Assembly: GCF_003994855.1 (NCBI RefSeq)
Contig: NZ_CP034142.1
Span: 2,108,001-2,172,000, forward strand
From: Marinobacter sp. NP-4(2019)
GTDB taxonomy: Bacteria; Pseudomonadota; Gammaproteobacteria; Pseudomonadales; Oleiphilaceae
Direction of reading: 5' to 3'
DNA: 64,000 bases
The notes under the pieces are model-generated. The model did no database searches. It saw nothing but the letters and a program-made list of their open reading frames with translations, and had not been told where the DNA came from. Both the position numbers and the translations under genes were made by a program. This document shows, in pieces, positions 1 to 8,691 of the stretch; position 1 is the stretch's first letter, and each line of letters starts with the position of its first letter.

Positions 1-1142
1 GACTCTTCGATGTCTTCGTTGAGATCAGCAATGAAGGGCGCCGGGCTGTCTCCAGGCATACAGTCACCTGGCTCAAATTCGAACTCGGGGGAATTGCCGG
101 CAAGGATATCGTCGATCACCGGTCCGGAAATACACATAGGCCAACGCTGGCGACGCTGATAATTCTGATAGTTGGCCTGGAAATGGAAGAAGTGGTTTTC
201 AGACGTGCTCACGTTCAGTCGCGCCTGCAGATAGTAATCATCAACGATGATGTCCGGGTTATCCGTGGCTCCCAATTTGCCATTTTTCCTCAGGTCTTCT
301 TCGTTGATTCCGTCTACAACGCCACCCCGCAGTTCCAGATTAGTGCTGTCCGAGGTGCGGACAACTCCGTCATAACTGAATGTGTTGATGTCGAACCCAT
401 CATGGAAGGGGAAAAACTGATCATCATCTACCTGTTTGTCAAAACCATCGGACTTGCGTTTTTCATAGGCCAGCCGCCAACTGTAGGGATCGCTGGCACC
501 GCCAACGGAACCGAAAGTTCGGAGATGGCCGCGGGAGCCGGAGACTGCGCCGAGCTGGACACCCGCCGTATCATCTGGTGAGCGGGTAATGATGTTGATG
601 GTGCCCAGGAATGCATTGATGCCATCAGCCGCCGCGTTAGGCCCACGGCTGACTTCAATCCGTTCAATGAGCTCCAGCGGAACGGGTATGGTATGCCAGT
701 CTGTATCAGAGAGGCTGGCGCGATAGGACGTGCGACCGTCTACCAGAACCTGAAGTCGGCGCTGCTCGTAGTGTACCGTACCGTGGTAGCTCGTCACCGG
801 GTTATTGCTGCCAACTTCCGCAACCGTCATGCCCGGGACCAGGCGGAACACCTCCACAAGGTTCATCACCCCGAGATCCCTGATAAGATCGCCTTCAATA
901 ATGGTGGTGGTACCGGGCACCCGGGGTTTGGGCTGGCGGAGTCGGGTAGTCGTCAGAACTTCCGGCAGAGGTGGCTCAATGACTGACAGTCCGGAGAAAT
1001 CCGTCGAGGGCTCCTGGTCGTCCGCCTGGGTCAGGGGAGAAGCCAGCACCGAGCCTGCAAAAATCAGGGGCAGCCAGAACAACGGCGCGGCGGACCGGTG
1101 CTGGCCGGGTGACGTTTTGGTAACAGAATTCGTAACAGGCAT
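1..1142 (-). CDS. TonB-dependent outer membrane receptor, N-terminal part (runs off the left edge)
   Basis: The minus-strand frame starts at the ATG at 1142 and stays open to the window edge, so only the first 380 or so residues are present. Residues 1-40 carry a basic start and a hydrophobic stretch (FWLPLIFAGSVLASPL) that reads as a signal peptide. A plug domain follows, with LPEVLTTTRLRQ, then TTTIIEGDLIRDLG, VLVDGRTSY and ERIEVSRGPNAAADGINAF, the usual plug motifs ending in the start of the barrel (GTINIITRSP). Such receptors import siderophores, vitamins or other large ligands across the outer membrane using TonB energy. The plug wording resembles the receptor class with a 'dominated by GPxAAxxGxxAFxGxINIIT' plug, but the ligand cannot be told. 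The partner genes are outside the window. Confidence 0.88.
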   Translation of the reverse strand, partial: MPVTNSVTKTSPGQHRSAAPLFWLPLIFAGSVLASPLTQADDQEPSTDFSGLSVIEPPLPEVLTTTRLRQPKPRVPGTTTIIEGDLIRDLGVMNLVEVFRLVPGMTVAEVGSNNPVTSYHGTVHYEQRRLQVLVDGRTSYRASLSDTDWHTIPVPLELIERIEVSRGPNAAADGINAFLGTINIITRSPDDTAGVQLGAVSGSRGHLRTFGSVGGASDPYSWRLAYEKRKSDGFDKQVDDDQFFPFHDGFDINTFSYDGVVRTSDSTNLELRGGVVDGINEEDLRKNGKLGATDNPDIIVDDYYLQARLNVSTSENHFFHFQANYQNYQRRQRWPMCISGPVIDDILAGNSPEFEFEPGDCMPGDSPAPFIADLNEDIEE

Positions 1143-1276
1143 GGCAGTCGTTTTATAATCGGCTGAGTACGGGATGGTCAGTGTCGTGCTTGAAAGTCTT
1201 TTGTGTATCGTAGGTGACGACACTGCATTTGTCTCTCAATATTCTAATGAATCTCTGATTTGAGAGTTACACCTCT

Positions 1277-1912
1277 ATGACATGTTGGGAAATCCTAGGT
1301 ATTGAACCGACCCGCGATCCTCGGCAAATCGAAGCAGCCTATAAGCAGCAGAGTAAATTTGCCACAGGCGAGGAAGCCGAGCGCCTGAAACAGGCGTACC
1401 GGGAAGCGCTGGGGCGGGAAGAGGCTCCTCTGGCGCAGCCACGGCCGTCGCAGCGTGAAGAGCCCGCTCCCGACGAGCAACCGTTGGACGCCAATGAGCA
1501 ACAGGTGGTTCGCGAAGTGGTGATCCAGGTGAATGCGCTGTTGAACGATTCCGTACGCAGCAAGGATCCACAAATCTGGAAGGCAATCCTGGGAGAGCCT
1601 CCCGCGGATCAGCCCCGGTTGAGGCGTGAGATAGGCCTGTCCCTGGAACACCAGGTGCGGCCAATGGCGGAGAATGGAAGCTTTCCGGACCCCGTTGCCA
1701 GATTTCTGGGCGAGTGGTTTAACTGGTACAGCCTGACTGAAGTGGTCAGGAAAAACCGGGAAGAAGAGGAGGCCGCACGGGGGGCGCAGGAGCAGGAGGC
1801 GGCAGAAGAGCTGCCACCTCAGATGGTGAACTTCTGGCCGGCGGTGATTGGCTGGATTGTCGGCCTAGCCGTTCTGGCGACCCTGTTCGGTGGCATGGGA
1901 GGCGGCGGCTGA
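1277..1912 (+). CDS. J-domain-like membrane protein lacking the HPD motif
   Basis: A 211-residue protein. Residues 1-46 match the outline of a J domain (TCWEILGIEPTRDPRQIEAAY, then a helix ending EAERLKQAYREAL), but the loop between helices II and III is shortened and has no His-Pro-Asp, the triplet that stimulates DnaK ATPase in true J proteins. A Gln/Glu/Pro-rich linker follows, then a mixed helical region (about 75-160), a highly acidic Glu/Ala stretch, and one hydrophobic C-terminal segment (VIGWIVGLAVLATLFGG, about 190-206) that should anchor it in the inner membrane. It stands alone, and its last 48 bases overlap the end of the convergent transporter gene at 1865. The role is unknown; a DnaK co-chaperone function is doubtful without HPD. 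Confidence 0.72.
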   Translation: MTCWEILGIEPTRDPRQIEAAYKQQSKFATGEEAERLKQAYREALGREEAPLAQPRPSQREEPAPDEQPLDANEQQVVREVVIQVNALLNDSVRSKDPQIWKAILGEPPADQPRLRREIGLSLEHQVRPMAENGSFPDPVARFLGEWFNWYSLTEVVRKNREEEEAARGAQEQEAAEELPPQMVNFWPAVIGWIVGLAVLATLFGGMGGGG

Positions 1913-2890
1913 GGCCGCCTCAATCTTTTCACGATACTTCTGGGCGAGTATGGCCCCAACAATTACCTGAATCTGGTTGTAGCACATGATCGGCAGCACA
2001 ATCATGCCGAAGCCGGGGTGACCCGAAAACAGCACCTTGGCCATGGGCAACCCCGATGCCAGGCTCTTCTTGGATCCGCAGAACACCACCGCCGTTTCAT
2101 CCTCCAGACTGAATCCGAAGCGCCTTACCAGGAAACGTGCCATCACCATAAAGAACCCGAGCAGGGCAAAACACAACGCGACAGCCAGTACAATGGCCGG
2201 GATCGGCAAGTTCCGCCAGAGGCCGCTTTCCACCGAATGGGAGAACGCGGAGTACACGATAATCCAGATAACGCACTGATCATACCGTGACATCAGGCCC
2301 TCGTTACGGGCCAGGAATCCCCCCAGTACCGGCCTCAGGGCGTGCCCGGCTGCAAACGGTAATAACAGTTGCAATGCAATGTCCTTCAGCGCCTCGGCCA
2401 CCGAAAAGTTGCCACCACCGGATGTACTGACCAGCAGTAACAACAGGAACGGTGTCAACATCATCCCGAACACATTGGAGGCTGCGGCACTGCAAATGGC
2501 CGCCGGCACATTGCCCCTCGCCATGGCGGTGTATGCGATGGACGATGACACTGCCGAGGGCAGAACACCCAGGTAGAGGAAACCCAGGCCAAGATCTTGC
2601 GGCATCCACTGTGGGGCAATATCGCTGATGCTGTTGATAGGGAGCACGGCCAGGGGAAAGAATACGAAGGTGAGGGAGGTGATCAGTATGTGCAGCCGCC
2701 AGTGTGTGGCCCCTGCGACAATCTGCTCACGGGACAGTGCGGCTCCGTGAAAGAAAAACAAGAGTGCAACAGCGAGTGTACCGACCATGGCGAGCAGGTC
2801 TGCCGCTTCGCCTTTAACCGGCAGGAAAGAGGCCAGAACAATGGCGCCCAGCAACAGCAAAGTGAATGCATCAACCCTCAACTTCATCAA
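1865..2890 (-). CDS. SBF-like (bile acid:sodium symporter family) membrane transporter
   Basis: A 341-residue polytopic membrane protein with nine or ten hydrophobic helices, beginning with a cytoplasmic start and FTLLLLGAIVLASFLPV. The sequence fits the SBF-like family (YfeH/bile acid:Na+ symporter fold), including the conserved GVLPSAVSSSIAYTAMARGN and CGSKKSLASGLPMAKVLF segments that line the substrate path in that fold. The substrate is unknown; relatives carry organic anions. The start overlaps the stop of the upstream GntR-family regulator by 4 bp (ATGA at 2887-2890), so the two are co-transcribed and the regulator probably senses the transported compound or its product. The 3' end overlaps the convergent gene by 48 bp. 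Confidence 0.86.
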   Translation of the reverse strand: MMKLRVDAFTLLLLGAIVLASFLPVKGEAADLLAMVGTLAVALLFFFHGAALSREQIVAGATHWRLHILITSLTFVFFPLAVLPINSISDIAPQWMPQDLGLGFLYLGVLPSAVSSSIAYTAMARGNVPAAICSAAASNVFGMMLTPFLLLLLVSTSGGGNFSVAEALKDIALQLLLPFAAGHALRPVLGGFLARNEGLMSRYDQCVIWIIVYSAFSHSVESGLWRNLPIPAIVLAVALCFALLGFFMVMARFLVRRFGFSLEDETAVVFCGSKKSLASGLPMAKVLFSGHPGFGMIVLPIMCYNQIQVIVGAILAQKYREKIEAASAAASHATEQGRQNG

Positions 2891-3564
2891 TGACGCTCCC
2901 TTAAAGTATCCAGGCTGGGCTTAAGAAGCGCTTTTGCCAGAGTTTCCGCTTGCTCCTCATCCTGGCGGCGAATGGCTGCCAGGAGTAACTCATGATCTTC
3001 CTGGGAGGGCTCGGGCAGATCAGGTTCGGTTTCCGTGCTCTCGATGGTGCGGGAGACAGCATGGGCGAAGTAGTCGTACAGCTCCGTCAGTGCTGGGTTA
3101 TGGGACGCGGCGACCAGGGCATGGTGAAACGCCTCATCGTGGCGAATGCGAGCTGCCAGGTTGTCTCTGGCCCGGGCGCGGGCATCCAGCGCCTTGGTCA
3201 TGGCGACCAGGTCAGATTCCGTGCGTCGACGGGCCGCAAGCCGGGAGGCTTCGGTTTCCAGCATGATTCTCACTTCCAGTTGATCACCCAGTTGGGCCCG
3301 GGCAATACGGCGCAGGGTTTCCCCGGCGTCTTTGGTGGCACGCACGTAGGTGCCGTCTCCCTGGCGAGTCTCAAGCATGCCCACGTGCACCAGCACCCGC
3401 ACAGCCTCCCGAACCGTGTTACGGCTTACGCCGAGCGCTTCGGACAAGTTTGCTTCCACGGGCAGGCGGGTGCCGATAGGCCATTGCCCTTGCTCTATCG
3501 CGGTACGGAGGCTCTCGATGGCCGTTTCCACAAGGGAGCCTTTTTTTATCGGTACAAGAGGCAT
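2887..3564 (-). CDS. GntR/FadR-family transcriptional regulator
   Basis: A 225-residue regulator. Residues 8-75 form a winged helix of the FadR subgroup (LVETAIESLRTAIEQGQWP, LSEALGVSRNTVREAVRVL, ETRQGDGTYV). The C-terminal FCD domain (about 90-215) is all-helical and keeps the metal- or ligand-binding pattern D/H (RHDEAFHHALVAASHN, QEDHELL). I chose the ATG at 3564 because a likely -10 region (ATAGGATGATT on the minus strand, 3592-3602) lies just upstream and would cover the longer start at 3621. The next gene, a transporter, starts inside its stop codon. Inference: it is a local regulator of that transporter, released by an organic acid as in most FCD regulators. Confidence 0.87.
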   Translation of the reverse strand: MPLVPIKKGSLVETAIESLRTAIEQGQWPIGTRLPVEANLSEALGVSRNTVREAVRVLVHVGMLETRQGDGTYVRATKDAGETLRRIARAQLGDQLEVRIMLETEASRLAARRRTESDLVAMTKALDARARARDNLAARIRHDEAFHHALVAASHNPALTELYDYFAHAVSRTIESTETEPDLPEPSQEDHELLLAAIRRQDEEQAETLAKALLKPSLDTLRERH

Positions 3565-3666
3565 GTCTATGATCCGGTAAAGTGATGAACCAATCATCCT
3601 ATGAATATGGATAGACGTCAACTCCCGCCGGTCAGTGCGGGAGTCTTTTGGGGGGGGCTGGATTGG

Positions 3667-5154
3667 TTAGTGGGCTTCGGCGGGATACAGCAGCTGGTAA
3701 TCGGTGGTGTCCACACGGCGCGTCGCGAGCCGGTAGCTGAAGGTGAAGCCTGGCCAGTTGATGGTGTTGCGACCGTTCTTGTCCAGATACCAGGAGGTGC
3801 AGCCGGCATTCCAGACACTGTCTTCAAGTCCGGTCTGGACGGCGTCCGAAAACGCCTTCTGTCGTTCGGGCAACACGTCCATGGCCGATCCAGGATATTT
3901 TTCCAGGGTGTCGAGACAACTCATGACGTAACGGACCTGTGACTCCAGCATGTACACGATGGAGTTATGGGCCAGGTTCGTGTTGGGGCCGTAAAGCACA
4001 AACAGGTTAGGGAAGCCGGTGACGGAAATCCCTTTGTAGGCTTCGACACCTTTCGCCCAGGCCTCATTCAGGGTGGTATTGTCACGACCGGTGATGGTCA
4101 TCGGCGCCAGGAATTCTGACGCTGCAAAGCCAGTGCCCAGAATAATTGCATCGACGTCATGGTGCTTGCCGTCAGAGGTCACTACGCCCGACTCGTCAAT
4201 ATGGTCTATCGACGTGGTCACCAGATCCAGATGAGACTGGTTAATGGCCGGATACCAGTCGTTGGAAATCAGAATCCGCTTACAGCCAATCTTGTAATCG
4301 GGAATGATGCGCTTGAGCTTGTCCGGATCAGTCACATGCTTACGGGCTTCTTTCCTGGCCTGCCTGGCAAACAGTTCCAGAAGACCACTGAAGCGGGTGA
4401 AGGCCAGCGCGCGGCTCTCGTTTTTCCAGTAGATCATGTAGCGATAGATCCGGTCCCATGCGGGGACGGATTTGAACAAGGCCTGTTCCCAGGCCTTGAA
4501 TGGCCGGTCGGCCTTGGGCAGTACCCACGCAGCGGAACGCTGGAACAGGCTGAGTGACTTCACCTGTTTCAGGATTTCCGGCACAAACTGAATGGCGCTT
4601 GCTCCGGTGCCGATGACAGCTACCCGCTTGTCGGTCAGATCATAATCATGATCCCAGCGCGCAGAATGGAACAGTTTACCCTTGAAGCGGTCCATGCCCT
4701 GGATATTGGGGTAGGCAGGCTGGTTCAGCTGCCCCGTGGCGGACACGACGACATCAGCGATGCGCTGCTGTCCATCCTGAGTGGTTACGGTCCAGGTATT
4801 GCTGGCCTCATCAAAGGCGGCACGTGTGACTTCCTGGTGAAACTGGATATGACTCCCGAGACCGTATTTCTCCACGCAGCTTTCCATATAGCCCAGCAAC
4901 TCCTTCTGGAGCCCGAACTTGCGGGACCAGTCGTGCTTCGGCTCAAAGGAATAGGAATAGAAGTGTGACTGTACGTCACAGGCGGCGCCCGGGTAGGTGT
5001 TGTCACGCCAGGTTCCGCCAACGTTCCCGGCTTTCTCCAGCATGACGAAACTGTCGTAACCGGCCTGTTTTAACTGGATGGCCATACACAGACCACCGAA
5101 GCCGGTTCCGATGATTATCACCGATGGCTTCTTGGCACTTGCCTTGTTCGTCAT
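3667..5154 (-). CDS. Flavin-containing (Baeyer-Villiger type) monooxygenase
   Basis: A 495-residue FAD/NADPH monooxygenase. The first Rossmann motif is at about residues 12-30 (VIIIGTGFGGLCMAIQLK) and the second, for NADPH, is VAVIGTGASAIQFVPEIL at about 180-200. Between them is FKGKLFHSARWDHD, matching the Baeyer-Villiger fingerprint FxGxxxHxxxW(P/D). Other family landmarks are GGTWRDNTYPGAACDVQSH and YGPNTNLAHNSIVYMLE. Such enzymes insert oxygen next to a ketone to give an ester or lactone, often in the breakdown of alkanes, cyclic ketones or terpenoids. It lies 104 bp downstream of a FabH-type gene in the same direction and may share its promoter. The GTG-ATG doublet makes the start either 5154 or 5157; the ATG is preferred. 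Confidence 0.9.
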   Translation of the reverse strand: MTNKASAKKPSVIIIGTGFGGLCMAIQLKQAGYDSFVMLEKAGNVGGTWRDNTYPGAACDVQSHFYSYSFEPKHDWSRKFGLQKELLGYMESCVEKYGLGSHIQFHQEVTRAAFDEASNTWTVTTQDGQQRIADVVVSATGQLNQPAYPNIQGMDRFKGKLFHSARWDHDYDLTDKRVAVIGTGASAIQFVPEILKQVKSLSLFQRSAAWVLPKADRPFKAWEQALFKSVPAWDRIYRYMIYWKNESRALAFTRFSGLLELFARQARKEARKHVTDPDKLKRIIPDYKIGCKRILISNDWYPAINQSHLDLVTTSIDHIDESGVVTSDGKHHDVDAIILGTGFAASEFLAPMTITGRDNTTLNEAWAKGVEAYKGISVTGFPNLFVLYGPNTNLAHNSIVYMLESQVRYVMSCLDTLEKYPGSAMDVLPERQKAFSDAVQTGLEDSVWNAGCTSWYLDKNGRNTINWPGFTFSYRLATRRVDTTDYQLLYPAEAH

Positions 5155-5258
5155 CACCTGAACCCTGTTTGCTGTTAACTACATTGTTACCAATGAGTAT
5201 ATAGCGACAACAAGGGAACAGGGATGGCTGATGTGTGCAAACCGGGTGGTCAGAACGA

Positions 5259-6227
5259 TCAATAACGGAGCAGGGCGGATCCCCAGGTGAAGCCACCGCC
5301 GAATGCTTCCAGCAGGACGACCTCGTTCTTTTTGATGCGACCGTCGCGAACGGCTACGTCCAGGGCGAGGGGAATCGAGGCAGCCGAGGTGTTACCGTGT
5401 TCGTTGACGGTGACCACCACCTGGTCCATCGACATGTTCAGTTTCCTGGCTGTGGCGGCGATAATGCGCAGGTTTGCCTGATGGGGAACCAGCCAGTCGA
5501 TATCCGATTTCTGCATCTGGTTCGCTTCCAGGGTTTCATCGACAATCTTGCCGAGTGTATTCACCGCAATCTTGAAGACTTCATTGCCTTTCATGTGGAC
5601 GTGGCCTTTACCGGCACGCACCTGATCAAAGCCATCGCCAATGCCGTAGGGCACATGCAGCAGTTCTTCATATTGACCGTCGGCATGGATATGGGTGGAG
5701 AGAATACCGGTCTCCTCGCTGGCTTCCAGTACCACGGCGCCGGCACCGTCGCCAAACAGGACGCAGGTACCACGGTCTTCCCAATCCAGAATACGGGAGA
5801 ACAGTTCTGCTCCCACCACCAGGGCCTTTTTGCTGCCACCAGTCTTGATGAACTTGTCGGCCACGGAAAGGGCATAGACAAACCCGCTACACACCGCCTG
5901 GATATCGAACGCAGGGCAGCCATGAATATCAAGTCGGGCCTGGAGAATGCACGCGGAGCTGGGGAAAATCTTGTCCGGCGTCGAGGTGGCAAAAATGATC
6001 AGGTCAATGTCCTCGGGCGTGAGTCCGGCTGCTTCAATGGCGAGCCTTGATGCCTTTTCTGCGAGGTCAACGGTGGTTTCCCCTTCTACGGCTATATGTC
6101 GCTGTTCAATTCCGGTACGTTCACGAATCCATTGGTCGCTGGTGTCGACAATCTTTTCCATGTCTTTGTTTGTCATGACATTCTGGGGCAGATACGAGCC
6201 CGTGCCGACTATTCGCGCGTACGTCAT
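5259..6227 (-). CDS. fabH: 3-oxoacyl-ACP synthase III (FabH-type ketosynthase)
   Basis: A 322-residue thiolase-fold enzyme with the FabH triad: Cys in FDIQAVCSGFVYAL (about residue 110), His in VPHQANLRI (about 250) and Asn in EHGNTSAASIPLAL (about 280). The N-terminus (ARIVGTGSYLPQNVMTNKDM) and C-terminus (EAFGGGFTWGSALLRY) are classic for FabH, which condenses an acyl-CoA with malonyl-ACP to start fatty acid synthesis. The ATG at 6227 has AGGAAG seven bases upstream; the TTG in front of it is less likely. It is not in a fab gene cluster but next to a Baeyer-Villiger monooxygenase, so it may be an accessory FabH that primes fatty acids from acyl-CoA made during hydrocarbon growth. That last point is inference. 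Confidence 0.92.
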   Translation of the reverse strand: MTYARIVGTGSYLPQNVMTNKDMEKIVDTSDQWIRERTGIEQRHIAVEGETTVDLAEKASRLAIEAAGLTPEDIDLIIFATSTPDKIFPSSACILQARLDIHGCPAFDIQAVCSGFVYALSVADKFIKTGGSKKALVVGAELFSRILDWEDRGTCVLFGDGAGAVVLEASEETGILSTHIHADGQYEELLHVPYGIGDGFDQVRAGKGHVHMKGNEVFKIAVNTLGKIVDETLEANQMQKSDIDWLVPHQANLRIIAATARKLNMSMDQVVVTVNEHGNTSAASIPLALDVAVRDGRIKKNEVVLLEAFGGGFTWGSALLRY

Positions 6228-6408
6228 GTTCAATCTTCCTCAGGGTAAACGGATCAATGCTCATGTTCTTTTAATCATCCTATACCCTATTGATGGGCCC
6301 TAGCTATTAGCGTTTTGTCAAAGGCGAACGCCGTAATCCATAGAGCTGGTACTCGGGCCATAATAAGCTATACCTTTATAGAGGAAACCCTGATGAGAAG
6401 GAGTGTTG

Positions 6409-7191
6409 ATGACAGACCTTCCACTCGGCATGAAGTATTACCTGCTAATCCTCACCTCCAGCCTGATTGAAGACCTCAACGATTATGGCGTCAGATGGGT
6501 GGCCAACGAATCCGGTGTTGCGATTCGTGATGTTGAGAAGGCGTTTTTCAGCGCCCGGGCAATCGGGAATCGCCTGCCAGACGAGCCGGAAGAAGCGGAC
6601 CCCCGCTTGTGGCCGGATGTCATGAAAGCCATTCATACCATTCGCCGGGTATTGGATATGGTTGAGAAAACCACCTTTGATGCGGTTATTGCAGAGGCCA
6701 TGGAGAGTACATCCGAGGTGGCCCGGGCCGACATCAGGCATGTCTTTGAGCAGAAGCGAGCGGCAGGAGAGGTCGACTTCCGGCTCCACGGTATTCTCAA
6801 TACCAGGCCGGCAGCGGACGAACCGGACCCCGCCGTACAGGAATCCTTCATGCTCAAAAGGGCGCGACGCTATCAGAGCTTCATGAGGTTCGATGGCGCT
6901 AGCCTGAACCAGGAAGAGCGGGTAATACTGGAGGATGCCAGGATACTGGCGCGCCATATCATGGATGGTGACAGGAATAACCGGAGGATTGATGCTCTGT
7001 TGGTGATGGGCGCCGTATTGATTGAAACCGCCAGCGTGCGGCTGAAGCCAAATATTCCCTTGTTGATACGGGAGAGCTTTGACCGCATGACGACCAAGGC
7101 GGTGATGGCGCTGGGAGCAATTGTTTACCGGGACGAATACCAGAACTTCAAGGCGTCACTGGGTCTGGGGCGCTTGGAATCGGATTTGTAG
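6409..7191 (+). CDS. Unrecognised soluble helical protein
   Basis: A 260-residue protein that I cannot assign to a family. AAGGAG at 6398-6403 sits five bases before the ATG at 6409, which fixes the start. It has no signal peptide or membrane segment and is predicted to be mostly helical by eye, with a central stretch rich in Met/Val/Ala/Glu (MKAIHTIRRVLDMVEKTTFD, EVARADIRHVFEQKR) and a conserved-looking tail (SFDRMTTKAVMALGAIVYRD). A short motif near the start (WVANESGVAIRDVEKAFFSA) has the rhythm of the helical C-terminal part of large NAD-glutamate dehydrogenases, but this is too weak to use. It is divergent from fabH and is followed 93 bp later by a DUF465 gene. Confidence 0.75.
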   Translation: MTDLPLGMKYYLLILTSSLIEDLNDYGVRWVANESGVAIRDVEKAFFSARAIGNRLPDEPEEADPRLWPDVMKAIHTIRRVLDMVEKTTFDAVIAEAMESTSEVARADIRHVFEQKRAAGEVDFRLHGILNTRPAADEPDPAVQESFMLKRARRYQSFMRFDGASLNQEERVILEDARILARHIMDGDRNNRRIDALLVMGAVLIETASVRLKPNIPLLIRESFDRMTTKAVMALGAIVYRDEYQNFKASLGLGRLESDL

Positions 7192-7284
7192 GGCGACGGA
7201 TTTGAGCCTTTCAGGGCTATTCACAAATCCTGAGCAGGAATGGCATCCTGAATAAACACGCTGCGAGAAAAAGGAGACGAGGTA

Positions 7285-7539
7285 ATGGGCATTTCGAACC
7301 ACGAGCTTCACAACGAATTTCCCCAGTATGGAGATTTGATCGACGAGTTGAACAAGAATGACCCGAAGTTCCAGGAATACTTTAAAAGGTATACCGCGCT
7401 GGACCAGGAAATCGAAGGGCTGGAGCTTAGGGACTCACCGATAGGTGACGACAAGCTGCACCGGATGAAACAGCAGCGTCTACAGCTCAAGGATGACCTC
7501 TACCAGACACTCGTTAAGAAATCCAACGGCCAGGGATAA
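7285..7539 (+). CDS. YdcH-like DUF465 small coiled-coil protein
   Basis: An 84-residue acidic/basic helical protein of the DUF465 (YdcH) family. The family pattern is visible: HELHNEFPQYGDLIDELNKN, FQEYFKRYTALDQEIEGLE, and the closing KQQRLQLKDDLYQTL. It should form two antiparallel helices. AAAAAGGAGACGAGGTA gives a strong ribosome binding site just before the ATG. Members are common in proteobacteria, often stationary-phase or stress associated, but have no settled biochemical role. It may be transcribed with the upstream unknown gene or from its own promoter in the 93-bp gap. Confidence 0.88.
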   Translation: MGISNHELHNEFPQYGDLIDELNKNDPKFQEYFKRYTALDQEIEGLELRDSPIGDDKLHRMKQQRLQLKDDLYQTLVKKSNGQG

Positions 7540-7686
7540 GTACAAACAGGTAGGTCTTCCGGCTCAGTAGCCAAGTGGCGTAGTGGTTTCCAAGTATGGG
7601 GTCGGAAAGGCTTTTTTCATAAAATAGGTAACTAATTAAACCGGTGACGGTTTGCCTTTATCGTTACCTGGAAATGGACGGTTACT

Positions 7687-7839
7687 ATGAAAAAAGCTGC
7701 ATTATTGTACAAAGGGTGGAGAATGAAGCGTAATTTCCTCCACCTCGTTCACATCACTGAGCCTCGTCTGCTTATGGACGCAGGTTATCCGCCGGAGGTT
7801 GTTGAACAGCGCCTGAAAACACCGTTCTGGAGGTTCTGA
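7687..7839 (+). CDS. Possible 50-residue small protein
   Basis: An ATG at 7687 opens a 50-codon frame with a basic start (MKKAALLYKGWRMKRN) and a tail (DAGYPPEVVEQRL, KTPFWRF) that looks more protein-like than the opposite-strand frame over the same bases. There is no strong ribosome binding site and no homology I recognise. It lies beside the decayed LysR/DMT locus, so it could also be a fragment of a lost gene. Confidence 0.3.
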   Translation: MKKAALLYKGWRMKRNFLHLVHITEPRLLMDAGYPPEVVEQRLKTPFWRF

Positions 7840-7950
7840 AGGCCCAGTAGAAACCGGTACCGAGAGCGGCACGGCGGTGTCATCCGTTAGGGAGGAAAAC
7901 TCCCAGCGGTTAGCATCGGAACTCAGGCTGTAGATCAGACATGGGTGCTC

Positions 7951-8145
7951 CTCATCGGTGAAGCTGATTGTACGGGTGTTGCGGAGAATCAGCTTGGCGC
8001 CGGTCCAGGATTCCAGGAACTTGACGTACTTGGAGATCACGGCGTTCGAGCAACGGAATTCGTTCGCTGCTGCCGTGAACGATCCCAGTTCATAGATTCG
8101 TTTGAAGTACTCCACACCCTTGAGGCGCCCCGTTATTAAGCGGTC
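7951..8145 (-). pseudogene. LysR-family regulator remnant (HTH only)
   Basis: The minus-strand frame reads a LysR winged-helix N-terminus: DRL, an odd five-residue insertion or scar, then VEYFKRIYELGSFTAAANEF, SNAVISKYVKFLE and LILRNTRTISFTDE. There is no ATG at the expected place, and after FTDE the frame runs to a stop at 7702 through unrelated sequence, with no effector-binding domain. A full LysR protein would need about 230 more residues. The gene is therefore broken. It points away from a decayed DMT transporter, the usual divergent regulator-target arrangement, which suggests both were lost together. Confidence 0.7.
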
Positions 8146-8189
8146 AGTTGTATGAATTGATCAACCAACGGCGCGTCCAGATTCGTCAT

Positions 8190-8587
8190 GGTTGCAAACA
8201 CCAGCAGATGGGAGCATTCAGTGACCTGGGGCTGTGGTCAAGGGGCGCCTCTCCGGAACAGTTGGCCCCGGGCATGCTTCTGGGTGGTGGCATTATGATA
8301 TTCGCTGTCGTCCTGATACCGGGGAGGCTGCCACTCTGTTGGTTGGTGATCCCACGTTGTGGGGAATCCTGGCCCTTCAGTCTGTGGTAATAGCGATAGG
8401 GTATCGAGGATTCTTTCAGTTACAGAAACGCTCGTCCCCCACCTTTTTGAGCCAGCTTGGATTTGTGATTACGCCCGCGGGTTTGTTGTTCGGGATTCTG
8501 TTTTTTAACGAATCTTTTGGCTGGGCTGTATGGGGCGGCGTAGCATTGCTAATGGTCGGGGTCGTGATGGCGAACAGGCCTGTATAA
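8190..8587 (+). pseudogene. EamA/DMT-family transporter remnant, frameshifted
   Basis: Two overlapping forward frames carry consecutive pieces of an EamA transporter. The first, ending about 8320, has SPEQLAPGMLLGGGIMIFAV, the end of an EamA half. The second, from about 8320 to 8587, has DPTLWGILALQSVVIAIGY and the final two helices (FVITPAGLLFGILFFNES, WGGVALLMVGVVMANRP). Joining them needs a frameshift near 8315, and the N-terminal half of the protein is missing. The LysR remnant upstream is divergent, the usual layout for a regulated DMT exporter. Confidence 0.65.
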
Positions 8588-8691
8588 GGCCTTGGCATTA
8601 CAGCGTGTATTAAGAGGTATCGAATGGCAGAATGAACCGATGTCAGCTACATCGTGTTCATACCATGAAGGCCTGGAGGTTTGCTTTACCG

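Noticed and set aside
7540..7686. A tRNA-like stretch after the DUF465 gene
   Set aside because: GGCTCAGTAGCCAAG and GTGGTTTCC recall tRNA parts, but no cloverleaf with T-loop and acceptor stem can be drawn.
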